A stretch of DNA of 47,011 bases from Bacteroidota bacterium (GTDB taxonomy: Bacteria > Bacteroidota > Bacteroidia > Bacteroidales > F082): NCBI GenBank assembly GCA_016845105.1, contig JAERTF010000193.1:1-47011 (forward strand). The letters run 5' to 3'. Below are positions 1 to 8,584 of this stretch, piece after piece (the first letter of the stretch is position 1; every line of letters begins with the position of its first letter). Below the pieces are notes generated by a model. It was not told the DNA's origin. It saw nothing but the letters and a program-made list of their open reading frames with translations, and did not search any database. A program made the position numbers and the translations under genes.

Positions 1-50
1 GGATAGAACCTTATCTGGACTGATTCAAAACTAATTTCTATTGAGAAATC

Positions 51-64
51 TGCAATCGATTGCA
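51..64. promoter_or_regulatory. Candidate LacI-family operator upstream of susC
   Basis: TGCAATCGATTGCA is a perfect 14-bp palindrome with a central CG, the shape typical of LacI/GalR-family operators. Related sites (core CAAACGATTG) occur at 9744-9753 and 38756-38765, both in front of other starch genes, and a LacI-type regulator is encoded at 9774-10781. The core ends about 206 bases before the putative susC -7 box. That regulator's binding to this site is inferred, not shown. Confidence 0.5.
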
Positions 65-268
65 AATAATCGACAATTATTATAGTAAGTAGTCCATTAT
101 TATTTCAAATAATTATTTAATACACATGGTTTTAGGTTGTATGTGTGATTAGCTGTAGTTTAGGATAATGTTATGATTATGTACAATTATGTGTTTAAGG
201 ATTGATTGACAAATCTTACAATTGACCAATTATAAGCAATGTAATATTAAGTTTTTGTTAATTATTAT

Positions 269-276
269 TAATTTTG
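269..276 (+). promoter_or_regulatory. Possible -7 box for susC
   Basis: TAATTTTG fits the Bacteroidota sigma-A consensus TAnnTTTG and lies about 60 bases before the susC start. No TTTG-type -33 element is found at the expected distance, and such boxes are common by chance in AT-rich DNA. Confidence 0.3.
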
Positions 277-338
277 GTTTGATTTACAATACTGTATGTA
301 TATAAATTTAAAAATTCACAATAACTAAATTAAATATC

Positions 339-3300
339 ATGGTAAAACAATTATTTTCAAAATTGCTGCTTTTTGCGGTAGTTTTACTGGGTAGTTCCCT
401 AACAATTTTTGCCCAGAGTGGCACAGTTACAGGAGTTGTAACTGATGCACTTGATGGAAGTTCTCTTCCTGGAGCAACAATTGTAGTAAAGGGTACCACC
501 ACGGGTACTGTAACCGATATTGACGGTAATTACTCACTAGAAGTAACTCCAAATCAGGTGTTGGTCTTTTCCTATGTTGGGTATTCTCAGCAGGAACATA
601 TAGTTCAGCCAAATACAACACTTGATGTAGTCATGGAATCATCATCACAATCACTCGATGGTATAGTAGTAATAGGTTATGGAACTGTTAAAAAGAAAGA
701 TGCTACTGGTTCTGTAACATCTATTAGCAAAGACGAGTTTATGAAAGGTGCGGTAACATCTCCTGTTAATTTAATTGCCGGGAAAGTTGCTGGTGTTCAG
801 ATTTCATCTGATGGTGGTGCTCCCGGTTCATCATCACAAATTAGAATTCGAGGGGGTTCATCATTAAATGCATCTAATGACCCTCTTATCGTAATCGACG
901 GTATTCCATTATCCAATGAAGGAGGAAGTGGAACACGTAGCGCATTAAACAATATCAACCCACAGGATATTGAAACATTTACAGTTCTTAAGGATGCATC
1001 TGCTACAGCTATTTATGGTTCACGTGCTTCCAATGGTGTAATAATAATTACAACAATAAAAGGAAAGCAAGGCTCTCCCTTGAAAATTGAATATCAGGGA
1101 AAGCTTTCTTTATCTCAAAAGCCAAAACAGCTTGATATACTCAGTTCATCTAATTTCCAAAGTTTATTTGATGAGAAATTTTCTGAACATTCCGATATAC
1201 TAGGAGTATGGTATGATAAAGATGGTTTACCTGTTTCTGCTTCAGACACAAGCCGTAAAGATAATATTAGATATAATACTAACTGGCAAGAAGAAATTTA
1301 TAAGGATGCCATTGGTATGGATCATGCATTAAGTGTGACCGGAGCATGGAAAACTCTACCTTATCGTTTCTCCCTAGGTTATACTGATCAGGATGGAACT
1401 TTAAAAACATCGAACTTCAAACGTACAACTTTAAGCGCATCGTTAAATCCTACATTGTTAGATGATCATTTGAAATTAAACGTAAATGCAAATGCATCAT
1501 TTATTAAGAATACTTTTGCCAATCAAGGCGCCATTGGTGCAGCCGTACAAATGGATCCTACTAAACCAGTTCATAATACCGACGGAAAATATGGTGGATA
1601 TTATGCATGGCCAGGTAGCGATGGTATTAACCCTTCAACTCAAGCCACTGATAACCCTGTTGCTTTATTGATGCAAAATGATGATAAATCGAATGCCAAT
1701 AGAATATTTGGTAATTTTCAGGCTGATTATAAATTTCATTTCTTACCCGAATTGCGTGCAAACTTAAATCTTGGACTCGACCAATCTAAAAATGATGGTA
1801 CAGTATATCGTCCAAATTTTGCCGCATGGACGTATGGCGGTAATCAGGGGTCAGGAGAAAATAATTCATATACAAGTGAAAATAAAAATGAATTACTTGA
1901 TTTTTATCTTAATTATACAAAGGATGTTGCATCAATACAAAGTCACTTTGAATTAATGGCAGGTTATTCGTGGCAGCATTTTTACAGAGAAAATACCTGG
2001 GATAATAATAATATTCCAATATTTATCGATCCTGTAACCGGTGATTCAACAGGTCAGGAATTAGTAAATGAATCAGGTATTGATAAAAGTGAATTATATC
2101 TTGTATCTTTCTTTGGACGCTTAAACTATAGTTTTAAAGAGCGCTATTTGTTAACAGCTACTGTTCGTGAAGATGGTACTTCTCGTTTTAGTAAGGACAA
2201 TCGCTGGGGTATATTCCCTTCAGTTGCCCTCGGTTGGAAAATCAATGAAGAATCATTTTTGAAAGATTCTAAAACAGTTTCATTATTGAAATTACGTGTT
2301 GGTTACGGAATTACTGGTCAACAGGATATTGGTGGTTACTATGGTTACATGGGCCGTTATTCATGGGGAAACGAGTTTGCAATGTATCCATTTGGAAACA
2401 ATTATTATTTAACGCTTCGTCCTGATGGTTACAATCCTAACTTAAAATGGGAGAGTACAACAACTATGAATATCGGACTAGATTATGGGTTCTTAAGAGA
2501 TAGGCTATATGGTTCAATTGAATATTATCAGCGTAAAACAGATGATTTGTTAAGCTGGGTTCCTGAAGTTGCCGGAGCCAACCTAACAAACTATATTGAT
2601 AAAAACATTGGTTCCCTTGAAAATACTGGTGTTGAAATTGCTGTAAATGGTCGGATTATTTCCAATGAAAAATTGTATTGGGAACTTGGAATTAATGCAA
2701 CATATAATAAGAATGAAATTACTGAGCTATATGAGGGCGCCAATATTGAAACAGGTGGTATTTCTGGTGGAGTTGGTAATAATATTCAGGTTCAGTCTGT
2801 TGGTCATCCAGCAAATTCATTTTATGTATATCAGCAAGTATATGATGATGCAGGTAAACCAATTGAAGGATTATATGTAGACAGAAATGGAGATGGTGAG
2901 TTTACACCTGCAGATAAGTATATTTATAAGGACCCAAATGCTGATTTATACTTTGGTATTTCATCAACATTTAATTATATGGATTGGTCGTTTTATTTCT
3001 CAGGACGTGCTAATTTTGGTAACTATGTTTATAATAACGTTCTTTCCGAAAATGCATGGTATAACCGTATGTATAGAAACGAAGGACCTTATGCTTCAAA
3101 TGTAATGACAGAAGTTACTGATTTAAATTTTGCAGTAGCCCAATATCATAGTGATTATTTTGTTCAGGAAGCTTCTTTCTTCCGTATGGATGATATAACC
3201 CTAAGTTATACATTTAAAGATTTACTTAAGAATCGTGTAAATCTTCGTTTGTCAGCAACTTGTAATAATGCTTTTGTTATTACAAATTATACAGGACTTG

Positions 3301-3383
3301 ATCCTGAAGCCCCAAATGGTATTGATAATAACTTCTATCCCCGTTCACGGATATGGACATTTGGTTTAAACCTTCAATTTTAA
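339..3383 (+). CDS. susC: SusC/RagA-family TonB-dependent outer-membrane transporter
   Basis: This protein should form the outer-membrane channel that imports malto-oligosaccharides with energy from TonB. The 1014-residue product starts with a signal peptide ending near residue 25 (FAQ). A carboxypeptidase-regulatory-like beta domain follows at about 27-112 (GVVTDALDGSSLPGATIVVKG). The plug domain, about 115-235, contains VVIGYGTVKKKDATG and the DGIPL segment. The remaining length is a 22-strand-type barrel ending in an aromatic residue (LNLQF). Length and architecture are normal for SusC. The SusD-type gene follows after 22 bases, so the two should form the usual pedal-bin complex. Starch or maltodextrin as substrate is inferred from the SusE-type neighbour and the amylases, because SusC sequence alone does not fix specificity. 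Confidence 0.93.
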   Translation: MVKQLFSKLLLFAVVLLGSSLTIFAQSGTVTGVVTDALDGSSLPGATIVVKGTTTGTVTDIDGNYSLEVTPNQVLVFSYVGYSQQEHIVQPNTTLDVVMESSSQSLDGIVVIGYGTVKKKDATGSVTSISKDEFMKGAVTSPVNLIAGKVAGVQISSDGGAPGSSSQIRIRGGSSLNASNDPLIVIDGIPLSNEGGSGTRSALNNINPQDIETFTVLKDASATAIYGSRASNGVIIITTIKGKQGSPLKIEYQGKLSLSQKPKQLDILSSSNFQSLFDEKFSEHSDILGVWYDKDGLPVSASDTSRKDNIRYNTNWQEEIYKDAIGMDHALSVTGAWKTLPYRFSLGYTDQDGTLKTSNFKRTTLSASLNPTLLDDHLKLNVNANASFIKNTFANQGAIGAAVQMDPTKPVHNTDGKYGGYYAWPGSDGINPSTQATDNPVALLMQNDDKSNANRIFGNFQADYKFHFLPELRANLNLGLDQSKNDGTVYRPNFAAWTYGGNQGSGENNSYTSENKNELLDFYLNYTKDVASIQSHFELMAGYSWQHFYRENTWDNNNIPIFIDPVTGDSTGQELVNESGIDKSELYLVSFFGRLNYSFKERYLLTATVREDGTSRFSKDNRWGIFPSVALGWKINEESFLKDSKTVSLLKLRVGYGITGQQDIGGYYGYMGRYSWGNEFAMYPFGNNYYLTLRPDGYNPNLKWESTTTMNIGLDYGFLRDRLYGSIEYYQRKTDDLLSWVPEVAGANLTNYIDKNIGSLENTGVEIAVNGRIISNEKLYWELGINATYNKNEITELYEGANIETGGISGGVGNNIQVQSVGHPANSFYVYQQVYDDAGKPIEGLYVDRNGDGEFTPADKYIYKDPNADLYFGISSTFNYMDWSFYFSGRANFGNYVYNNVLSENAWYNRMYRNEGPYASNVMTEVTDLNFAVAQYHSDYFVQEASFFRMDDITLSYTFKDLLKNRVNLRLSATCNNAFVITNYTGLDPEAPNGIDNNFYPRSRIWTFGLNLQF

Positions 3384-3405
3384 GCAATTTAAAAAATAAG
3401 AAATC

Positions 3406-5007
3406 ATGAAAAAATTATTATATATAATTGCGTTGATGGGAGTTACAACACTTATATTCAACGCCTGTACAAAGGATCTGGAAACAACACCCATCGATCC
3501 TGATGAGATAACCTCAGCAAGTGTGTTTGAGGATCCAGCTGCTTATACAAACTTTATGGCAAAATGTTATGCCGGCCTTGCTCTTGGTGGTCAAGATGGT
3601 CAAGATGGAAGACCCGATGTTGCTGGTATAGATGGTGGTTTTAGTCAATATTTGCGTTTGTATTGGAATCATCAAGAGTTAAGTACTGATGAAGCGATTA
3701 TTTCATGGGATGATGCAACAATTAAAGACTTTCATTACCAACAATGGGGTAGTGGAGATACTTTTATTGCTGCTATGTATTATCGTTTGTTTTATCAAAT
3801 TTCGATGACAAATGAGTTTTTACGTCAAACTACAGATGCTTTATTAAGCGAAAGAGGTGTACCTGACGATATAAAAGCCGAAGTGCAATTTTACCGTCTA
3901 GAGGCTCGTTTTTTACGTGCCCTAAGTTACTGGCATGCTCTTGACTTATTTGGTAGTGTTCCTTTTGTAACAGAAGCTGATCCTGTTGGCGAAGCAGGTT
4001 TTTATCCTAAGCAAATTACAAAAGCTGATCTATTTACTTACATTGAATCAGAACTAATGGCTATCGAAGGTGGGATGAAAGATCCGCGTTCAAATGAGTA
4101 TGGGCGCGCTGACAAGGCCGCAGCATGGATGGTATTAGCTAAACTTTATATGAATGCTGAAGTGTATATTGGTGAACCGAAATATACTGAGTGTTTAACA
4201 TATTGCAATAAAATAATAAATAGTTCTTATACATTGGCACCATCATTCCAGCAAGTTTTTTGGGCTAACAACGATCAGGTTATTGAAACTATGCAAGAAA
4301 TTATTTTCCCTATCCGTTACAGCGGAGAGCACAGTCAAACATGGGGCGGTACTACTTTCATTATTCATGCTGGTATTGGTGGCGACATGGTTGGCTCCGA
4401 TTATGGTGTTGATGATGGATGGGGTGGAACACGTGTTACTCCTGAGTTTTATAACAAATTTGATGATGTAGATAATGATGTTCGTGCAACCTTCTTTACT
4501 GAGGGTCAATCATTATCAATTGAAAATGTTGGTGATTTTACCAATGGCTACGCTTATCCAAAATTTGTTAACTATTCAATGGTTAATGGTGAAAAAGTTA
4601 ATGGGTACAGCTTAACATTCCCTGATACTGATTTTCCAATGTTTCGTGTAGCGGATGTATATTTAATGTATGCCGAAGCTGTAGTACGCGGTGGAGCAGG
4701 TGGAAGTCTTGCAGAAGCCACCTCATTTGTTAATCAATTACGTGCCAGAGCTAATGTTAATACAATTAATGAAAGTGATCTTACTTTAGATTGGATTCTT
4801 GATGAGCGTTCACGTGAGTTAGCTTGGGAATGTCATCGTCGTACTGATTTAATTCGTTTTGAAAGGTTTAGCCAATCATCTTACGTTTGGGAATGGAAAG
4901 GAAATACTCAACAAGGACGTTCAACTAGTTTGAAATACAACCTATACCCACTTCCTGAATCAGATGTTAATGCCAATCCTAATTTGAATCAAAATCCGGA
5001 TTATTAA
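3406..5007 (+). CDS. susD: SusD/RagB-family surface glycan-binding lipoprotein
   Basis: The 533-residue lipoprotein is the binding lid for the upstream SusC channel. Its signal peptide ends in a lipobox (IFNAC, Cys21), and the acidic residues shortly after the cysteine (TKDLE) resemble surface lipoprotein export signals of this phylum. Family landmarks include the helix RFLRALSYWHALDLFGSVPF at about 165-184, the TPR-like helical body, and the usual ending with LYPLP and a terminal asparagine/proline-rich tail (NPNLNQNPDY). Position directly behind susC and ahead of the SusE-like gene supports co-transcription. Ligand specificity for starch comes from context. Confidence 0.93.
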   Translation: MKKLLYIIALMGVTTLIFNACTKDLETTPIDPDEITSASVFEDPAAYTNFMAKCYAGLALGGQDGQDGRPDVAGIDGGFSQYLRLYWNHQELSTDEAIISWDDATIKDFHYQQWGSGDTFIAAMYYRLFYQISMTNEFLRQTTDALLSERGVPDDIKAEVQFYRLEARFLRALSYWHALDLFGSVPFVTEADPVGEAGFYPKQITKADLFTYIESELMAIEGGMKDPRSNEYGRADKAAAWMVLAKLYMNAEVYIGEPKYTECLTYCNKIINSSYTLAPSFQQVFWANNDQVIETMQEIIFPIRYSGEHSQTWGGTTFIIHAGIGGDMVGSDYGVDDGWGGTRVTPEFYNKFDDVDNDVRATFFTEGQSLSIENVGDFTNGYAYPKFVNYSMVNGEKVNGYSLTFPDTDFPMFRVADVYLMYAEAVVRGGAGGSLAEATSFVNQLRARANVNTINESDLTLDWILDERSRELAWECHRRTDLIRFERFSQSSYVWEWKGNTQQGRSTSLKYNLYPLPESDVNANPNLNQNPDY

Positions 5008-5027
5008 TAACTAAAAAGAATAAAACA

Positions 5028-6191
5028 ATGAAAAAAATAATATTATTATTCACAGTTATACTTGGCTTAACATTTACTTTTGTTTCATGTGAGAAAAAAG
5101 TAGCTGAGCCAACGTATAATGCAACTGCAACTGTTATCCCTGCAATTACAACACCAGTAGCAGGCACTGAGATGACATTATTGTTAGCTGATTCAGCCAA
5201 TCCTGTAATTTTTGATTGGACAAAAGCTGAATACTCCATTAGCGAAGGTGTACTTTCAAGCCCAGTATATAGTTTATACATTGTTCAGGCTGATAGTAGC
5301 TGGGATAATGCAAAAGAGTTAGTAAATACAGCAGAAATTAGCTATAACTCAATAGTGTTCGACTTCAATAACATAATGTATGAACTAGGTGTTATTCCCG
5401 AAGTTCCCACATCAATGAAGGTTAAGGTTGTTTCGGTTATAGGTACAGTTGAAGCTACAAATGTAACTTCTGAGGAAATTAATTTTACTCTAACTTCTTT
5501 TGAACCTCCAGTTCCTCCACCAGTTGGACCTCCTCTTTATTTAATTGGAGATGCAACTGATATAGGATGGGATAATAACAACATTTCACTCGAATTTACT
5601 TATAATGTCGAACTGGATGTTTATGAGATTATAGCAAACTTGTCTGGTGGTGGAAAATTTATTAAAGCCTTTGAAGTTCAGGGACAATGGGCGCCACAAT
5701 GGGGTACAGATGTTGATGGAACATCAGAAACAGGTATACTTGTTTACCGACCAACAGAGGATGAGCCAGATCCAACTGCAATTCCATCTCCTGAAGAGGC
5801 AGGTGTATATAAAATCACATTTGATTTAACCAATAAAGTTTATACAGTGGTTCCTTTTGAACAATCAATGCATATAATTGGTGATGCAACCGATGCAGGT
5901 TGGGATAATACACAAGCTATACCTATGGTAGCTGTTGGGATAGGTAAATTTGAACTAGTTGCAAACCTTAGTTCAAGTGCCAGCGAAGGGTTTAAGTTTT
6001 TAGTTGATCAGGGCGAATGGGCTCCTATGTATGGAACCGAAGAAGGTGCTGTATTTGAAAGTGGTGTTCTTGTCTACAGAGAAACTGAAGGTGATCCAGA
6101 TCCTAAGTCAATACCTCCTCCAGCTGTAACGGGATCTTATCTAATTGAGATGGATATAAATGATATGGTATATACAGTAACACCTCAGTAA
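5028..6191 (+). CDS. susE: SusE-like starch-binding lipoprotein with two C-terminal binding modules
   Basis: The 387-residue product has a lipoprotein signal peptide (lipobox FVSC, Cys21, followed by EKK). The N-terminal part, about 22-160, matches the SusE N-terminal layout (VFDWTKAEYS, then a tail with VTSEEINFTL). A proline linker at about 163-170 (PPVPPPVGPP) leads to two tandem modules at about 169-278 and 280-387. Both start with an IGDATD.GWDN motif and share a GxWAPxxGT segment, as in SusE/SusF starch-binding domains. Canonical SusE has two such modules, so this is a typical SusE rather than a three-module SusF. It is the last gene of the operon and would hold malto-oligosaccharides at the cell surface. 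A strong terminator follows. Confidence 0.88.
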   Translation: MKKIILLFTVILGLTFTFVSCEKKVAEPTYNATATVIPAITTPVAGTEMTLLLADSANPVIFDWTKAEYSISEGVLSSPVYSLYIVQADSSWDNAKELVNTAEISYNSIVFDFNNIMYELGVIPEVPTSMKVKVVSVIGTVEATNVTSEEINFTLTSFEPPVPPPVGPPLYLIGDATDIGWDNNNISLEFTYNVELDVYEIIANLSGGGKFIKAFEVQGQWAPQWGTDVDGTSETGILVYRPTEDEPDPTAIPSPEEAGVYKITFDLTNKVYTVVPFEQSMHIIGDATDAGWDNTQAIPMVAVGIGKFELVANLSSSASEGFKFLVDQGEWAPMYGTEEGAVFESGVLVYRETEGDPDPKSIPPPAVTGSYLIEMDINDMVYTVTPQ

Positions 6192-6213
6192 GATTATATA
6201 ACTTAATAAGTTT

Positions 6214-6246
6214 AAGAGAGTGTCGACATCGGCACTCTCTTTTTGT
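6214..6246 (+). terminator. Rho-independent terminator of susCDE
   Basis: AGAGAGTG (6215-6222) pairs with CACTCTCT (6233-6240) around a 10-base loop, and a T-rich run follows. It lies 23 bases after the susE stop and closes the operon. Confidence 0.9.
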
Positions 6247-6248
6247 TT

Positions 6249-6599
6249 CCGATTATGCTACAGTCGAAATGTCAATTGGATTTATCTTTAACCCAGATTA
6301 ATTAGAAACAATGATTATATGTTGCAAATGTGTTAGGGCGAGATATAAATTTGTTATTATAAATAGCCTAAACCGTTACATACGTCCACGCTTCAGTAAT
6401 TTGGTACAAGAATGCATTCCCTTTAAAAGACTTTTACTTGATGATTCCTGAAAAATTTTATTATAGAAGTAAAAACATCATCGTTAGATTATGCTACTAG
6501 AGGATGACTTATAATAGTTGTGGGATTACAATGATAAAGTGATTTAACCTAACTTTTTTTAAGTATCATCCTCGATATAGGATTTAAAAACAATAACAA
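6249..6599. other. Gene-free spacer with an 11-bp direct repeat and a weak inverted repeat
   Basis: I see no plausible gene between the susE terminator and the end of the amylase gene. GATTATGCTAC occurs twice, at 6251-6261 and 6487-6497. GAGGATGA (6500-6507) and TCATCCTC (6566-6573) form an 8-bp inverted repeat across a long loop, possibly a 3' end structure of the amylase transcript. No transposase remnant or terminal inverted repeats were found between the direct repeats. Confidence 0.45.
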
Positions 6600-8477
6600 T
6601 TACATCTTCTTCAATATCAAACCCGAACTAGGTTGTACAGTTATCATTCCAACCACAGTATTATTACCCATCAGGTTTTTGTAATTATTATATGGAAGAT
6701 CAAATGTTTGTGCCTCATCTTCCATGTTAAAAATTACTATTATTTCATCTTTATCATCGAATCGCTTATACATAAGTTTATTACCTTCGGCCTGCAAAAA
6801 TTCAATCTCACCAGTTGCCAATACAGGGTTGTCTTTGCGAATTCTAATTATCTTTTTATAGAAATCGAGATGATCTTTATTGAATCCTACTTTATCATAA
6901 ACTTTTTCCCCTGGCTGATAATTATTTCTGTATTCATCTTCAAATTCCATATCACTCCACCAAAGTGGTTTCCTGCAGTCGGGATCATCAGCACCCCACA
7001 TTCCCAACTCATCACCATTCCAAATTTGTGGTGATCCAGGGATTGTAAATTGATGCATTAGGTATAATTTAACTCTATTATAAGCCTCGGGTGATGGTTT
7101 CCCTGTTTGATATGTAGAATCATCATTTGGTTTTGCCCATACTTTGTACAACCCTTTATTATCAAAAGAAGTTAACATTCTAGGTGTATCGTGTGATGCA
7201 GCAGTATTCATCATCGAATACCTGTAAGGTTTTTTTAGCCCTCCCCAATAATGATTAAGGCTGTCAACCAACTGAGAAGCATTAAGTTTTAGGTCAGTAT
7301 CAGCGAAAAAATAGCGTGCCGGACGATAAATTTGATAGAACATTACTGCATCGAAAATATCACCTTGCATATATGGTACAGGGTCCATTAATCTATCGGG
7401 CCATGATTCCCACCAAATCTCGCCAATTAGGTAGGCGTCAGGATTAATCGACTTAATGTACTTATAGTAATCTCGCCAAAATCCCATACCAATCTGATCT
7501 GCAACATCTAACCTGTAACCATCGATTCCTTTTGATACATCACCATTGGGAGCTAGCCATCGTTTTGATACTTCATAGATATGATTTTTTGCCCCTTCAT
7601 TAATATTGCCTTCGTATGGATTTCCATGGTGCCTTTCGGTGGTTACATCCACCTTTTTTATTTCGGGTAAACTTTTATAACCTACCCATGCCAAATAATC
7701 AAATTCATTTTCTTTTGTTTCAGGATTATCGAATTCTTTTATATCGTACCAATCAACATATGGTGAGTTTTCCTGATTTTCAATAATATCCTTAAATGCT
7801 GGAAACTCGACACCGGTATGATTCCATGAATAATCCACAATAACTTTAATTCCTCGTTTGTGAAGTTCATCAACCAGCTTTAGAAAAAGTTTATCAGCCG
7901 AGGTCCATTTCCATGTTGATGGATCATTAAGAACTTCATTAGCAATAATTTCATTGTCACCTTCAGGATCAGGCCCAAAGTTAACATCGATATGACGCCA
8001 GTTTCTTGCATCAAATTTATGTAGTGAGGGTGCATCATTAATTGGGTTAAAATAGATAGCGGTAATTCCCAGATCTTCAAGATAGTCCAGTTTGTCCAGT
8101 ACACCCTGTAAATCACCTCCATATCTTCTGTGTTGGAGGTTGCCGTAGAAATCACCCTCCAGTTCTATTGCCCACTCTTCAGGCTTATACCAATTGGCAG
8201 TCCAATCCGTAATAGACCAATCATTTGGAACAGGTCTGAAATTACTAGCTGCGTAGATGTTTTCAGGAGTAGGGTCGTTTGTTGTATCACCATTATTAAA
8301 TCGTTCGACAAATATCTGATACCAAATTTGCTTTTTCGACCAATGAGGAGGTTCGTTAACCTTGGTTTCATGGTGGGTTGTTGTGCATGCACCTATAACA
8401 ATAATAAGTAATGCTGAAATAAACATAGCTATAGAACTAAAACCTAATGTCATTCTGAACGAAGTGAAGAATCTCAT
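6600..8477 (-). CDS. GH13 alpha-amylase-family lipoprotein (SusG/neopullulanase role)
   Basis: This 625-residue GH13 enzyme should hydrolyse alpha-glucans at the cell envelope. The lipobox is IGAC (Cys31). Catalytic-barrel motifs are visible: DYSWNHTG (region I), GIDGYRLDVAD with the nucleophile Asp (region II), LIGEIWWE with the acid/base Glu (region III) and AASHDTPR with the His-Asp pair (region IV). A C-terminal beta domain ends in SGLILKKM. The first eight codons lie inside a dispersed repeat (8448-8477). A second start at 8453 would remove them, but would also remove the two arginines that give the signal peptide a charged n-region, so the longer start is kept. The T9SS starch-binding gene lies upstream in the same direction but is separated by a terminator. 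The exact GH13 subfamily is not resolved. Confidence 0.9.
   Translation of the reverse strand: MRFFTSFRMTLGFSSIAMFISALLIIVIGACTTTHHETKVNEPPHWSKKQIWYQIFVERFNNGDTTNDPTPENIYAASNFRPVPNDWSITDWTANWYKPEEWAIELEGDFYGNLQHRRYGGDLQGVLDKLDYLEDLGITAIYFNPINDAPSLHKFDARNWRHIDVNFGPDPEGDNEIIANEVLNDPSTWKWTSADKLFLKLVDELHKRGIKVIVDYSWNHTGVEFPAFKDIIENQENSPYVDWYDIKEFDNPETKENEFDYLAWVGYKSLPEIKKVDVTTERHHGNPYEGNINEGAKNHIYEVSKRWLAPNGDVSKGIDGYRLDVADQIGMGFWRDYYKYIKSINPDAYLIGEIWWESWPDRLMDPVPYMQGDIFDAVMFYQIYRPARYFFADTDLKLNASQLVDSLNHYWGGLKKPYRYSMMNTAASHDTPRMLTSFDNKGLYKVWAKPNDDSTYQTGKPSPEAYNRVKLYLMHQFTIPGSPQIWNGDELGMWGADDPDCRKPLWWSDMEFEDEYRNNYQPGEKVYDKVGFNKDHLDFYKKIIRIRKDNPVLATGEIEFLQAEGNKLMYKRFDDKDEIIVIFNMEDEAQTFDLPYNNYKNLMGNNTVVGMITVQPSSGLILKKM
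8448..8477. repeat. Dispersed REP-like repeat, copy 1, overlapping the amylase start
   Basis: This 30-base stretch (TGTCATTCTGAACG, then GAAGAATCTCAT) matches bases 13348-13375 with one substitution over 28 bases. Read on the minus strand it encodes MRFFTSFRM, the start of the amylase reading frame. Similar ATTCTGA...GAAGAATCT repeats are, to my recollection, widespread in bacterial genomes. The inverted partner present at 13396-13421 is missing here. Confidence 0.75.
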
Positions 8478-8517
8478 AGAATTTTTTCTGTTTTTTAAAC
8501 TTGGCTTTGAAATATTA

Positions 8518-8525
8518 CAAATTTA
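8518..8525 (-). promoter_or_regulatory. Possible -7 box for the GH13 amylase gene
   Basis: On the minus strand this reads TAAATTTG, a match to TAnnTTTG, about 40 bases before the amylase start and just past the terminator of the preceding gene. No matching -33 element was found. Confidence 0.3.
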
Positions 8526-8526
8526 C

Positions 8527-8561
8527 ACAAAAAAAGCCGTCCTGCATAAGCAAAACGGCTC
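8527..8561 (-). terminator. Rho-independent terminator after the T9SS starch-binding gene
   Basis: AGCCGT (8535-8540) pairs with ACGGCT (8555-8560). On the minus strand the hairpin is followed by a run of T, which ends transcription 25-60 bases past the stop of the 8585-9577 gene. The downstream amylase probably therefore has its own promoter or depends on read-through. Confidence 0.85.
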
Positions 8562-8584
8562 TTAATAAGTTTGTTTAATTACAA

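Larger units (their letters stand above)
1..338. other. Upstream region of the susCDE operon
   Basis: This AT-rich stretch of more than 300 bases holds no convincing gene. It contains a perfect 14-bp palindrome near the window edge (separate entry) and a possible -7 box (TAATTTTG, 269-276) about 60 bases before the susC start. No -33 TTTG lies at the usual 19-21 base spacing, so the promoter assignment is weak. The long leader could also hold regulatory RNA structure, but no strong stem was seen. Confidence 0.5.

Noticed and set aside
6633-7034. 133-codon open frame antisense to the amylase
   Set aside because: Low-complexity, Phe/Ile-rich translation mirrored from the GH13 gene; a shadow frame.
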